Position numbers and translations under genes: made by a program. The notes below the pieces were generated by a model. That model made no database searches. It saw only the letters and a program-made list of their open reading frames with translations, and was not told where the DNA came from. A stretch of 64,000 bases of DNA from GCA-003244245 sp050700495. GTDB taxonomy: Bacteria; Actinomycetota; Actinomycetes; Mycobacteriales; Pseudonocardiaceae. The DNA lies in contig JBOHHF010000044.1 in NCBI GenBank assembly GCA_050700495.1, positions 1 to 64,000 of the forward strand. Direction: 5' to 3'. Shown in pieces: positions 1 to 8,976 of the stretch; position 1 is the first letter of the stretch; the number at the start of each line of letters is the position of its first letter.

Positions 1-804
1 AAGTTACGCCGCGCGGGTGACCTGACCGCCCGCGCCGCGGCGTTGCAGGAGATCCACGAGTATCTGGGCCTCGACGCTGCACCGCTGCGCATCGAATGCA
101 TCGACGTCAGTCATGTGCAGGGCAACGACGTGGTCGCCTCGCTGGTGGTCTTCGAGGACGGGCTGGCGCGTAAGTCGGACTACCGGCGCTTCGCGATCCG
201 CGACGCCGCCGGCGACGGGCGCTCCGACGATGTGGCGAGCATCGCCGAGGTGGTCCGCCGGCGCTTCGCCCGCTACTTGCAGGAAACGGAGCCGACCGGC
301 AAACCGGGGCTGGACCCCGATACGGGGCGTCCCCGCAAGTTCGCCTACCCGCCGAACCTGCTCGTGGTCGACGGCGGCCCGGCGCAGGTGGCCGCGGCGG
401 CCAAGGCGCTGTTCGAACTCGGCGTCACCGACGTGGCGATCGCCGGGCTGGCCAAACGGCTGGAGGAGGTCTGGTTACCCGGCGAGGCCGACCCGGTGAT
501 CCTGCCGCGCACCAGTGAGGGGCTCTACCTGCTGCAGCGGGTGAGCGACGAGGCGCACCGGTTCGCGATCAGCTACCACCGGCAGAAGCGGTCGGCGCGG
601 ATGACCAGCTCCGCGTTGGATGATGTCACCGGGCTCGGACAGACCCGGCGCACCGCACTGCTCAAGCACTTCGGCTCGGTGCGCCGCATCCGGCAGGCCA
701 GTGTGGACCAGCTCACCGAGGTACCCGGGGTCGGTCCGAGCACGGCCGCAGCGGTACTCGCCGCCCTGGGTAGCACCAGTGATGACAATGGAGAGGCGCC
801 GTGA
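1..804 (+). CDS. uvrC: UvrABC excinuclease subunit C, C-terminal part (5' end outside window)
   Basis: The reading frame is open from base 1, so the gene starts upstream of the window and only about the last 267 codons are present. The visible part carries the UvrC RNase-H-like endonuclease domain (IECIDVSHVQG, then LLVVDGGPAQV), which makes the 5' incision in nucleotide excision repair. It ends in a helix-hairpin-helix DNA-binding tail (LTEVPGVGPSTAAAVL). The stop overlaps the GTG start of rapZ by 4 nt. The uvrC-rapZ-yvcK-whiA order is standard in Actinobacteria, so identity is secure; only the N-terminal GIY-YIG part cannot be checked. Confidence 0.97.
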   Translation, partial: KLRRAGDLTARAAALQEIHEYLGLDAAPLRIECIDVSHVQGNDVVASLVVFEDGLARKSDYRRFAIRDAAGDGRSDDVASIAEVVRRRFARYLQETEPTGKPGLDPDTGRPRKFAYPPNLLVVDGGPAQVAAAAKALFELGVTDVAIAGLAKRLEEVWLPGEADPVILPRTSEGLYLLQRVSDEAHRFAISYHRQKRSARMTSSALDDVTGLGQTRRTALLKHFGSVRRIRQASVDQLTEVPGVGPSTAAAVLAALGSTSDDNGEAP

Positions 805-1676
805 CCGCTGCGGGCGGTATCGAGGTCGCCGTGGTGTCGGGACTATCCGGGGCCGGTCGCAGCACGGCCGCCAAGGTGCTGGAAGACCTGGGCTGGTTCG
901 TGGTGGACAACCTGCCACCCGAGCTGATCGCCACCATGGTCGAGCTCGGCTCCCGCTCCCAAGGCGTGGTGACCCGGGTGGCAGTGGTCATGGACGTGCG
1001 CAGCCGGGCGTTCACCGACGACCTCGCCGCGGTGATCAAGGATCTGGACGCCCGTGGCTACCGACCCAAGGTGCTGTACCTGGAAGCCACCGACGCGGTG
1101 CTGATCCGTCGCTTCGAGCAGGTCCGCCGCAGCCACCCGCTGCAGAGCGACGGGAGGCTGGCCGACGGGATCGCCGCGGAGCGGGCGCTGCTGGTCCCCC
1201 TGCGTGACGAGGCCGACCTGGTGCTGGATACCACCGGGTTGTCCGTGCACCAGTTGCGCGCCAAGATCGAGCACGCGTTCGGGGGAGAAGCTAGCAGCCG
1301 CACCCGGATCACCGTGGTGTCCTTCGGCTACAAGTACGGGCTGCCGATGGACTCCGACCTCGTGATCGACGTGCGGTTCCTGCCCAACCCGTTCTGGATC
1401 CCGGAACTGCGTGACTTCACCGGCCTGGACGCCGACGTCCGCAACTACGTGTTGTCCCAGGAAGGTGCCGAGGAATTCCTGGACCGCTACCTCGAGCTGT
1501 TACGGTTGATCAGCGGAGGGTACCGGCGGGAGGGTAAGCGTTACCTCACCATCGCGGTGGGGTGCACCGGTGGTAAACACCGCAGTGTGGTTGTTTCCGA
1601 GGCGCTGGCTGCCCGGCTCGGCCAGGAGGACGGGATCACCGTCAAGGTGGTGCATCGGGACGTGGGTCGAGAGTGA
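801..1676 (+). CDS. rapZ: RNase adapter / nucleotide-binding protein RapZ
   Basis: A 291-residue P-loop protein of the RapZ (YvcJ/YhbJ) family, at the usual family length. The Walker A motif GLSGAGRS sits at residues 14-21, followed by the typical VVDNLPPEL segment. The C-terminal half has the conserved GCTGGKHRSV motif. RapZ is known in E. coli as an RNA-binding adapter controlling GlcN-6-P synthase; in Actinobacteria the role is less defined. The GTG start overlaps the uvrC stop and its own stop overlaps the yvcK start by 4 nt, indicating translational coupling. Confidence 0.96.
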   Translation: MTAAGGIEVAVVSGLSGAGRSTAAKVLEDLGWFVVDNLPPELIATMVELGSRSQGVVTRVAVVMDVRSRAFTDDLAAVIKDLDARGYRPKVLYLEATDAVLIRRFEQVRRSHPLQSDGRLADGIAAERALLVPLRDEADLVLDTTGLSVHQLRAKIEHAFGGEASSRTRITVVSFGYKYGLPMDSDLVIDVRFLPNPFWIPELRDFTGLDADVRNYVLSQEGAEEFLDRYLELLRLISGGYRREGKRYLTIAVGCTGGKHRSVVVSEALAARLGQEDGITVKVVHRDVGRE

Positions 1677-2620
1677 CCCGGCCGCTCAAAGCCGTCGCGC
1701 TGGGCGGCGGCCATGGGTTGTATGCCACGCTGCTGGCGTTGCGAGCCATCACCGAGGACGTCACCGCGGTGGTCACGGTGGCCGATGACGGTGGGTCCTC
1801 CGGGCGGCTGCGCCGCGAGTTGGGTCTGCTCCCGCCGGGGGACCTGCGGATGGCGCTGACCGCACTGGCAGCTCACGACGGCGGTGGGGCGCGCTGGCGG
1901 CAGGTGTTCCAGCATCGCTTTGGTGGTAACGGGGCGTTGGCCGGGCATGCCGTGGGCAACCTGCTGCTGGCTGGGCTGCTGGAAGTGCACGGCGATCCGG
2001 TGGCGGCATTGGACGAGGCCTGCCGGCTGCTCGGGGTGATCGGCCGGGTACTGCCGATGGCCGCCGAGCCACTGGACATCGAGGCCGACGTGGCCGGCCT
2101 GGACGGCGACCCGAACACCCTGCGGCGGATCCGCGGCCAAGTGGCGGTGGCGACCACGCCAGGTCGGGTACACCGGGTGTGGCTGCGTCCGGAGCGACCG
2201 AAGGCCTGCGTCGAGGCGGTCCACGCAGTCGGCGAGGCTGACGTGGTGGTGCTCGGGCCGGGCTCGTGGTTCACCAGCGTGCTACCGCACCTGCTGGTCC
2301 CCGAGCTGGCTGACGCGCTGGCCGGTACCGCTGCTCGCCGGATACTGGTGCTCAACCTGGCGCCGCAACCCGGCGAGACCGCCGGGTTTTCCCCCGAGCA
2401 GTACCTGACCGTACTGTCGGGTCACGCCCCACCCGGATTCACGGTGCACGCGGTCCTCGCCGATATCAACACTGTCACTGTCCCCGCTCAGTTGCACCGC
2501 TGCGCCGAGGAGCTCGGCGGGCTCGCGTACCTTGACCGGGTCGCCGATGACGGATCTACCGATCGCCACGATCCGGTAGCACTTGCTGAAGCGCTGCGTC
2601 GGATACTGAGACCTGCTTGA
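1673..2620 (+). CDS. yvcK: YvcK/CofD-like gluconeogenesis factor
   Basis: A 315-residue protein of the YvcK (CofD-like, UPF0052) family. The N-terminal nucleotide-binding glycine motif GGGHG is at residues 11-15, followed by TVADDGGSSGRLR, and the later VVLGPGSWFTSVLPHL segment is typical. YvcK proteins bind UDP-sugars and are needed for growth on gluconeogenic carbon and for normal envelope synthesis in Bacillus and mycobacteria. The start overlaps rapZ by 4 nt. Its place between rapZ and whiA is universal in this phylum. Confidence 0.95.
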   Translation: MTRPLKAVALGGGHGLYATLLALRAITEDVTAVVTVADDGGSSGRLRRELGLLPPGDLRMALTALAAHDGGGARWRQVFQHRFGGNGALAGHAVGNLLLAGLLEVHGDPVAALDEACRLLGVIGRVLPMAAEPLDIEADVAGLDGDPNTLRRIRGQVAVATTPGRVHRVWLRPERPKACVEAVHAVGEADVVVLGPGSWFTSVLPHLLVPELADALAGTAARRILVLNLAPQPGETAGFSPEQYLTVLSGHAPPGFTVHAVLADINTVTVPAQLHRCAEELGGLAYLDRVADDGSTDRHDPVALAEALRRILRPA

Positions 2621-2679
2621 CAGGGTCGAAGCATCGACAGCTGAGACCGTTTGACAGGGCAACGGGAGGAGAAGCGCCG

Positions 2680-3660
2680 GTGGCCATGACCTCCGCCGTC
2701 AAGGACGAGCTGAGCCGGCTACGGGTGACCAAGACGTGCTGCCGGCGGGCCGAGGTCGCCTCACTGCTGCGCTTTGCCGGTGGGCTGCACATTATTGCCG
2801 GTCGCGTCGTGGTGGAGGCCGAGCTGGACACCGGCTCCACCGCGCGGCGGCTGCGTCGGGAGGTGCACGAGCTCTACGGGCACAACTCCGATGTGCACTT
2901 GATCACGGCGGGTGGGCTGCGCAAGGGAACCTGCTATGTGGTTCGAATAGTTCGCGACGGCGAGGGGCTGGCCCGCCAGACCGGGCTACTGGATCTTCGC
3001 GGCCGCCCGGTGCGGGGGTTGCCCCCGCAGGTCGTCTCCGGTGGCCTCTGCGATGCTGAGGCCTCGTGGCGCGGTGCGTTCCTGGCGCACGGGTCGCTCA
3101 CCGAGCCGGGCCGCTCGGCTGCGTTGGAGGTGACCTGCCCGGGGCCGGAGGCGGCGCTGGCCCTGGTCGGGGCGGCCCGCCGGCTGGGCATCCAAGCCAA
3201 GGCCCGCGAGGTGCGGGGCGCTGATCGGGTAGTGGTCCGGGACGGGGACGCTATCGGGGCGCTGCTCACCCGGCTCGGCGCGCACGACTCGGTGCTGGCC
3301 TGGGAAGAACGCCGGGTGCGCCGTGAGGTCCGCGCCACCGCCAACCGGCTGGCCAACTTCGATGACGCCAACCTGCGCCGATCCGCCCGCGCGGCGGTGG
3401 CCTCGGCGGCGCGGGTCCGCAGGGCTCTGGAGTTGCTCGGCGACGCCACCCCGAGACATCTGCTCACTGCCGGCAGGCTGCGGCTGGAGCACCGGCAGGC
3501 GTCGCTGGAGGAGTTGGGCCAGCTCGCTGAACCGCCGATGACCAAGGATGCCGTGGCGGGCCGGATCCGCCGGCTGCTCGCGATGGCCGACCGCCGCGCC
3601 GAGGAACTCGGGGTGCCGGACACTGAATCCGAGGTCACCCCCGACATGCTGGACGCGTGA
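2680..3660 (+). CDS. whiA: Sporulation/cell-division transcription regulator WhiA
   Basis: A 326-residue WhiA protein: N-terminal LAGLIDADG homing-endonuclease-like fold without nuclease function, C-terminal helix-turn-helix. The N-terminus reads VAMTSAVKDELSRL, matching the family start. I chose GTG at 2680 because GGGAGGAG at 2664-2671 is well spaced; an in-frame ATG at 2686 is the alternative. The conserved LRFAGGLH and KGTCYVVR segments are present. In Streptomyces WhiA acts with WhiB on sporulation-septation genes; in non-sporulating relatives it remains a conserved divisome regulator. Confidence 0.96.
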   Translation: MAMTSAVKDELSRLRVTKTCCRRAEVASLLRFAGGLHIIAGRVVVEAELDTGSTARRLRREVHELYGHNSDVHLITAGGLRKGTCYVVRIVRDGEGLARQTGLLDLRGRPVRGLPPQVVSGGLCDAEASWRGAFLAHGSLTEPGRSAALEVTCPGPEAALALVGAARRLGIQAKAREVRGADRVVVRDGDAIGALLTRLGAHDSVLAWEERRVRREVRATANRLANFDDANLRRSARAAVASAARVRRALELLGDATPRHLLTAGRLRLEHRQASLEELGQLAEPPMTKDAVAGRIRRLLAMADRRAEELGVPDTESEVTPDMLDA

Positions 3661-3848
3661 CGTTCCCGGGGGCTTGTTCATGGGCGGTTCATGGACAACC
3701 AACCGGTCACGAACACCCCTGCAGCTCCCCCTCCCGGGGGGCCTGCGCGGTGGTATCCGGCCGATAGGGTGGCGCCGAGTCGTGCCAGCCATGCCAGCCG
3801 CAGTGCTGGACTGTGTGCAGAGGGAACTTGGGTAAGGGAGAGGGCGAC

Positions 3849-4853
3849 GTGACTGTTCGGGTAGGGATTAACGGATTCGGCCGTATCGGGCGAAACTTCT
3901 GGCGCGCCGTGCAGTCCGGCGGCCATGACATCGAGGTGGTGGCGTTCAACGATCTCGGTGACGTCGCGACCATGGCACATCTGCTGAAGTACGACAGCGT
4001 GCTGGGCAGGCTCAAAGAGGACGTCCACATCACCGACGACGGAATCGCGGTGGGTGGCAAGACCATCAAGGCGCTAGCCGAGCGGGACCCGGGTGCGTTG
4101 CCCTGGGGTGCCCTGGGCGTCGATGTGGTGCTGGAGTCCACCGGCTTCTTCACCAAGGCGCAGGACGCCCGCAAGCATGTCGACGAGGGCGGCGCCAAGA
4201 AGGTGATCATCTCTGCGCCGGCCAAGGGTGAGGACCTCACCGTGGTGCTCGGGGTCAATGACTCCAGGTTGGACGGTACTCAGACGGTGATCTCCAACGC
4301 CTCGTGCACCACCAACTGTCTGGGCCCGATGGCCAAGGTGCTCAACGACGCCTTGGCCATCGAAAAGGGTTTGATGACCACCATCCACGCCTACACCCAG
4401 GACCAGAACCTGCAGGACGCCCCGCACAGCGACCTGCGCAGGGCCCGGGCCGCCGCAATCAATGTCGTACCGACCTCCACCGGGGCCGCCAAGGCCATCG
4501 GGCTGGTGCTGCCCGAGCTCAACGGAAGGCTGGACGGCTACGCGCTGCGGGTGCCTGTCCCCACCGGATCGATCACCGATCTGTCCGCCTCGGTTTCCCG
4601 CGAGACCAGCGTCGAGGAGGTCAACGAGGTGTTCCGGAATGCTGCGGACGGCGCGCTCAAGGGCATCCTGCGCTACAGCGACGCGCCGATCGTGTCCTCG
4701 GACATCATCACCGACCCCGCGTCGTGCATCTTCGACTCGCCGCTGACCAAGGTGATCGGCAACCAGGTCAAGATCGTCGGCTGGTACGACAACGAATGGG
4801 GCTATTCCAACCGGCTGGCTGACCTGACCGTCCTGGTCGGCTCGCAGCTGTGA
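3849..4853 (+). CDS. gap: Glyceraldehyde-3-phosphate dehydrogenase, type I
   Basis: A 334-residue glycolytic GAPDH oxidising glyceraldehyde-3-phosphate to 1,3-bisphosphoglycerate with NAD. It has the N-terminal Rossmann motif GINGFGRIGR, the catalytic segment SNASCTTNCLGP with the nucleophilic Cys, and the C-terminal WYDNEWGYSNRL. The GTG at 3849 fits best because GGGAGAGGG lies just upstream and the protein then begins at the family start. The 188-nt gap after whiA probably carries the promoter of the gap-pgk-tpiA operon. The stop overlaps the pgk GTG by 4 nt. Confidence 0.97.
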   Translation: MTVRVGINGFGRIGRNFWRAVQSGGHDIEVVAFNDLGDVATMAHLLKYDSVLGRLKEDVHITDDGIAVGGKTIKALAERDPGALPWGALGVDVVLESTGFFTKAQDARKHVDEGGAKKVIISAPAKGEDLTVVLGVNDSRLDGTQTVISNASCTTNCLGPMAKVLNDALAIEKGLMTTIHAYTQDQNLQDAPHSDLRRARAAAINVVPTSTGAAKAIGLVLPELNGRLDGYALRVPVPTGSITDLSASVSRETSVEEVNEVFRNAADGALKGILRYSDAPIVSSDIITDPASCIFDSPLTKVIGNQVKIVGWYDNEWGYSNRLADLTVLVGSQL

Positions 4854-6067
4854 GAACGCTCGACGACCTGCTGAATGGTGGGGTGTCGGGCCGCACCGTG
4901 CTGGTTCGCACCGACCTCAACGTGCCTTTAGATGGTGCGCGGATTACTGATGACGGGCGAATCCGGGCCTCACTGCCCACTGTGCGGGCGCTGACCGGCG
5001 CCGGGGCCCGGGTGGTGGTGACGGCTCACTTGGGCCGGCCGAAAGGCGCACCGGACCTTGCGTACTCGCTTGCCCCGGTCGCCACCCGGCTCGGTGAGTT
5101 GCTGGGCACCCCGGTGGTGGTGGCGGCCGACGTCGTCGGTGACTCGGCCCGTGCGGCAGTGACCGACCTGGCCGACGGCGGCGTCGTGCTGCTGGAGAAC
5201 GTCCGCTTCGATCCGCGGGAGACGTCCAAGGACGCCGCCGAGCGGGGCGCGCTGGCCGACGAACTCGCCGCACTGGTGGGTCGCGACGGTGCGTTCGTCT
5301 CCGACGGGTTCGGCGTGGTGCATCGCGTGCAGGCCTCAGTGGTCGACGTCGCCAAGCGGTTGCCCGCCTATGCCGGAACGCTGGTGCTCGGTGAGCTGAC
5401 CACGCTGCGCCGGCTCACCGAGGCGCCGGACCGTCCCTACGCCGTGGTGCTGGGCGGGTCGAAGGTGTCCGACAAGCTCGCCGTGATCGAGGCGTTGCTG
5501 CCGAAGGTGGACACCTTGCTCGTCGGTGGCGGGATGTGCTTCACCTTTCTGGCCGCACGTGGTCACCTGGTCGGCAAGTCGTTGCTGGAACAGGACATGG
5601 TGGACGTGTGTGCCCGGCTGCTGAAAACCTCCGGCGACACGATCCGGCTGCCCCGCGACGTGGTCGTCGCCTCCGCCTTCTCCGCCGATGCGGAGACCGA
5701 TACGGTGCCGGCAGGGGAGATCCCGGACGGGTGGATGGGACTGGACATCGGCCCGGAGACGGTTCGTGACTTCGCCGCCGCGCTGGCCGGTGCGGCCACG
5801 GTGTTCTGGAACGGCCCGATGGGCGTGTTCGAGCTCACCTCGTTCGCGGCCGGCACCCGCGGCGTCGCGGAGACGATCGCCGGGTCGGAGGCGTTCAGCG
5901 TTGTCGGCGGCGGTGACTCGGCGGCCGCGGTGCGGCTGCTGGGCCTGCCCGAGGACGGGTTCTCGCACATCTCCACCGGCGGTGGCGCGTCTCTGGAGTT
6001 CCTCGAAGGCAAGGCCCTGCCCGGCGTCGCGGTGTTGGAGGAGTGGAAATGCCCAGGCAACCGCTGA
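4850..6067 (+). CDS. pgk: Phosphoglycerate kinase
   Basis: A 405-residue phosphoglycerate kinase (1,3-bisphosphoglycerate + ADP to 3-phosphoglycerate + ATP). The N-terminal substrate-binding segment VLVRTDLNVPLDG, the middle GGSKVSDKLAVI and the nucleotide-site WNGPMGVFE and GGGDSAAAV motifs are visible. The GTG start overlaps the gap stop and the 3' end overlaps tpiA, so the three enzymes are translationally coupled. Length is normal for the family. Confidence 0.97.
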   Translation: MRTLDDLLNGGVSGRTVLVRTDLNVPLDGARITDDGRIRASLPTVRALTGAGARVVVTAHLGRPKGAPDLAYSLAPVATRLGELLGTPVVVAADVVGDSARAAVTDLADGGVVLLENVRFDPRETSKDAAERGALADELAALVGRDGAFVSDGFGVVHRVQASVVDVAKRLPAYAGTLVLGELTTLRRLTEAPDRPYAVVLGGSKVSDKLAVIEALLPKVDTLLVGGGMCFTFLAARGHLVGKSLLEQDMVDVCARLLKTSGDTIRLPRDVVVASAFSADAETDTVPAGEIPDGWMGLDIGPETVRDFAAALAGAATVFWNGPMGVFELTSFAAGTRGVAETIAGSEAFSVVGGGDSAAAVRLLGLPEDGFSHISTGGGASLEFLEGKALPGVAVLEEWKCPGNR

Positions 6068-6834
6068 TCGCCGGCAACTGGAAGATGAACCTCAACCATC
6101 TTGAGGCCATCGCTCTGGTACAGAAGCTTGCCTTCGCCCTGCCGGAGAAGTACTTCGCCAAGGTCGACGTGGCGGTGCTGGTGCCGTTTACCGCGTTGCG
6201 CAGCGTGCAGGCCCTCATCGAGGGGGACAAGCTGCTGGTGGGCTACGGCGCGCAGGATTTGTCCCCGAAGGACTCCGGGCCCTACACCGGCGACGTGTCC
6301 GGGCCGATGCTGGCCAAGCTGGACTGCCGCTACGTCGTCGTCGGGCACTCCGAGCGGCGCGAACACCACGGTGAGGAGGACGGGGTCGTGGCCAGCAAGG
6401 TACGGGCTGCGCTGCGCAATGGGCTGATCCCGATCCTGTGTGTGGGCGAGGGTCTCGAGGTCCGTGAGGCCGGTGGGCACTTGGCGCACAGCACCGAGCA
6501 ACTGCGGGCCGCGCTCAAGGGCCTGTCCGTCGAGCAGGTCCGCACCATCGTCGTGGCCTACGAGCCCATCTGGGCGATCGGTACCGGTCGGGTCGCCACC
6601 CCGGCCGACGCGCAGGAGGTCTGCGGCGCGCTGCGGCAGGCGCTGGCGGACAAGTACGGGGTCGCGGTCGCCGACGATATCCGGGTGCTCTACGGCGGAT
6701 CGGTCAAGTCGAGCAATGTCGCCGATCTGGTCGTGGAGCCCGACATCGACGGTGCCCTGGTGGGGGGCGCCAGCCTGGACGCCGACGAGTTCGCGAAGCT
6801 TTGTGCGCTGGCTGCCGGCGGACCCCTACCGTGA
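6049..6834 (+). CDS. tpiA: Triose-phosphate isomerase
   Basis: A 261-residue TIM-barrel enzyme interconverting glyceraldehyde-3-phosphate and dihydroxyacetone phosphate. The N-terminus MPRQPLIAGNWKMN carries the catalytic Lys, VVVGHSERR the catalytic His, and VAYEPIWAIGTG the catalytic Glu with the flexible loop. The ATG at 6049 follows GGAGGAG and is preferred to a GTG 6 nt earlier. It overlaps the end of pgk by 19 nt and is the last enzyme of the triose operon; secG follows in the conserved order. Confidence 0.97.
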   Translation: MPRQPLIAGNWKMNLNHLEAIALVQKLAFALPEKYFAKVDVAVLVPFTALRSVQALIEGDKLLVGYGAQDLSPKDSGPYTGDVSGPMLAKLDCRYVVVGHSERREHHGEEDGVVASKVRAALRNGLIPILCVGEGLEVREAGGHLAHSTEQLRAALKGLSVEQVRTIVVAYEPIWAIGTGRVATPADAQEVCGALRQALADKYGVAVADDIRVLYGGSVKSSNVADLVVEPDIDGALVGGASLDADEFAKLCALAAGGPLP

Positions 6835-6921
6835 CCGGAAGTAGTGTCGAGGAGGGCCCGGCTCGCGCCCGCGGCTGGACGGAGTAATCTTGCGAATCAG
6901 TCGTTGTCTCATGAGGGTGTG

Positions 6922-7155
6922 ATGAAGCTCTTTCTGCAAATCGTGCTCCTGGTCACCAGCATCGCCCTGATTCTGTTGATCTTGCTGCACCGGAGCCGTG
7001 GCGGGGGGCTGTCCAGTCTTTTCGGCGGCGGCGTTCAATCGAGCCTGTCCGGATCCAGCGTCGTGGAGAAGAACCTGGACCGGCTGACGTTGTTCGTCAG
7101 CGCGGTGTGGGTGGTTGCGATAGTGGGGATCGGATTTCTTATCAAGATCGGCTGA
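6922..7155 (+). CDS. secG: Preprotein translocase subunit SecG
   Basis: A 77-residue membrane protein with two hydrophobic helices (about residues 2-20 and 52-75) around a glycine-rich loop (SRGGGLSSLFGGG), the classic SecG layout. It is the accessory subunit of the SecYEG channel. The ATG at 6922 gives the expected family start (MKLFLQIVLL); a longer frame from 6844 adds an Arg/Pro-rich leader not typical of SecG. The place directly after tpiA is the standard actinobacterial arrangement. Confidence 0.94.
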   Translation: MKLFLQIVLLVTSIALILLILLHRSRGGGLSSLFGGGVQSSLSGSSVVEKNLDRLTLFVSAVWVVAIVGIGFLIKIG

Positions 7156-7200
7156 GCAGGCCTGGGGTTCCCTGGGCGGTTCCGCGAGGTGAGGCGATCG

Positions 7201-7542
7201 ATGGCAAGCGGCAACGCGATCCGCGGTACGCGGGTCGGAGCAGGTCCGATGGGCGAGTCCGAGCGGGGAGAGACAGCCCCCCGTCATCGGGTTTCCTACT
7301 GGTGCGCGAACGGGCATGAGTCTCGGCCTTCGTTCGCGGTCGAGGCGGAGGAACCCGAGGTGTGGGATTGTCCGCGGTGCGGCTTTCCGGCTGGGCGCAA
7401 CGAGCAGCGGCCACCGGATGCGCCACGCAACGAGCCGTACAAGACCCACTTGGCTTACGTCAAGGAACGCCGTTCCGACGCCGACGGCGAGGCCATCCTC
7501 GCCGAGGCGCTGGCCAGACTGAAGGAAGCCCGCGGCACCTGA
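7201..7542 (+). CDS. rbpA: RNA polymerase-binding protein RbpA
   Basis: A 113-residue actinobacterial transcription factor that binds the principal sigma factor and RNA polymerase and stabilises open complexes. The N-terminus MASGNAIRGTRVGAGPMGE is characteristic. The zinc-binding-type core has Cys in WCANGHE and WDCPRCGFP, and the C-terminal sigma-interaction helix reads THLAYVKERRSDADGEAIL. The ATG at 7201 is preceded by AGGTGAGG; an upstream in-frame start at 7189 is less likely. The neighbourhood after secG is the usual one. Confidence 0.95.
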   Translation: MASGNAIRGTRVGAGPMGESERGETAPRHRVSYWCANGHESRPSFAVEAEEPEVWDCPRCGFPAGRNEQRPPDAPRNEPYKTHLAYVKERRSDADGEAILAEALARLKEARGT

Positions 7543-7659
7543 CGTTGATCGCCCTCCACGTACCGCCCAACCCGGCTGCTCAGTGTCTTCAACGGGGACC
7601 AACGTCAGCCACGGGACGCGCGCGCGTCTGGTGTCCTGCCGTGTGACGACGAAGAGTGG

Positions 7660-8925
7660 GTGTCGATGACCCGCTGGATCCTGCCGACCGACAAGATCCC
7701 GTCCGCCTGGTTCAACGTCAGCCCGCATCTGCCGACTCCGCTGCAGCCGCCGCTGCACCCGGCTACCCGGCAGCCGGTGGTTCCGGATGACCTGGCGCCG
7801 CTGTTCCCGGCCGCGCTCATCGAGCAGGAGATGGCAACCGCGCCGTGGATCGATGTACCCGGTGAGGTACTCGACATCCTCAGGTTGTGGCGACCCACAC
7901 CGTTGGTGCGCGCGACCCGCCTGGAGCAGGCCCTGGGCACCCCGGCCCGGATCTACTTCAAGGACGAGTCCGGATCTCCGGCGGGTAGTCACAAACCGAA
8001 CACCGCCGTGGCGCAGGCCTTCTACAACGCCCGAGACGGTGTTGGCCGGTTGACTACCGAGACCGGCGCCGGTCAGTGGGGTACCGCGCTAGCGTTCGCC
8101 TGCGCCCAGTTCGATTTGGAATGCATGGTGTATATGGTCCGGGCCAGCTTCGAGCAGAAGCCGTACCGGCGCGTGATCATGGAGACCTGGGGCGGTTCGG
8201 TGGTGCCCTCGCCGGTCGACGACCTCGACCACCGCGGTTCCCTCGGCACTGCGATCTCCGATGCGGTGCGTGATGCCGCCGGTCGCGAGGACACTCACTA
8301 CTCGCTGGGTTCGGTCCTCAACCACGTATTACTACACCAGACGGTGATCGGGCTCGAGGCCCGGGAGCAACTCGAACTGGCCGGGGAGCGGCTGCCCGAT
8401 GTGGTGATCGCGCCATGCGGTGGTGGGTCCAACCTGGGCGGGATTTCTTTCCCCTTCGTGCCCGAGGCAGGGGTGCGGCTGCTCGCAGTCGAGCCACTGT
8501 CCTGCCCCACCTTGACCCAGGGTCGATTCGATTACGATTTCGGCGACGCCGCTGGTTTTACCCTGCTGCTACCGATGTACACGCTGGGTCACGACTTCGT
8601 GCCGCCGAGTATCCACGCCGGCGGGCTGCGCTACCACGGGGATAGCCCGCTGATTTCGGCGCTGGTCCGGGACGGTCGGATGGAGGCGGTGGCCTATCCG
8701 CAGGGCAAGGTCTTCGAGGCGGCCGTGCAGTTCGCCCGTGCTGAGGGCAAGGTAGCCGCCCCGGAGGCCGCGCACGCGATCCGTGCGGTCGTCGACGAGG
8801 CGCTCGCCGCCAAGGAGACCGGCGAGGAGAAGGTCATTCTGTTCAACTACTGCGGCCACGGTTTCCTTGACCTGTCCGCCTATGACGACTACCTACACGG
8901 CCGGCTGCCCGACGAGCAAGGCTGA
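7660..8925 (+). CDS. TrpB-like PLP-dependent enzyme (TrpB2 type)
   Basis: A 421-residue fold-type II PLP enzyme of the TrpB2 group (distant tryptophan-synthase beta homologues without a partner TrpA gene). The PLP-lysine segment SPAGSHKPNTA, ETGAGQWG and the phosphate-binding CGGGSNLGG loop are intact. No other trp genes are nearby, so a role as a stand-alone indole-salvage tryptophan synthase or a related beta-replacement enzyme is inference. GTG 7660 and ATG 7666 are both possible starts. It is convergent with pgl. Confidence 0.9.
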   Translation: MSMTRWILPTDKIPSAWFNVSPHLPTPLQPPLHPATRQPVVPDDLAPLFPAALIEQEMATAPWIDVPGEVLDILRLWRPTPLVRATRLEQALGTPARIYFKDESGSPAGSHKPNTAVAQAFYNARDGVGRLTTETGAGQWGTALAFACAQFDLECMVYMVRASFEQKPYRRVIMETWGGSVVPSPVDDLDHRGSLGTAISDAVRDAAGREDTHYSLGSVLNHVLLHQTVIGLEAREQLELAGERLPDVVIAPCGGGSNLGGISFPFVPEAGVRLLAVEPLSCPTLTQGRFDYDFGDAAGFTLLLPMYTLGHDFVPPSIHAGGLRYHGDSPLISALVRDGRMEAVAYPQGKVFEAAVQFARAEGKVAAPEAAHAIRAVVDEALAAKETGEEKVILFNYCGHGFLDLSAYDDYLHGRLPDEQG

Positions 8926-8929
8926 GGAA

Positions 8930-8965
8930 GACGACACACCGGACATAGGAGGACGACACACCGGA
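8930..8965. repeat. 14-bp direct repeat between convergent genes
   Basis: GACGACACACCGGA occurs at 8930-8943 and again at 8952-8965, in the short gap between the TrpB-like gene and pgl. It may be a local duplication; no function is evident. Confidence 0.6.
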
Positions 8966-8976
8966 GGGTACTTGGG

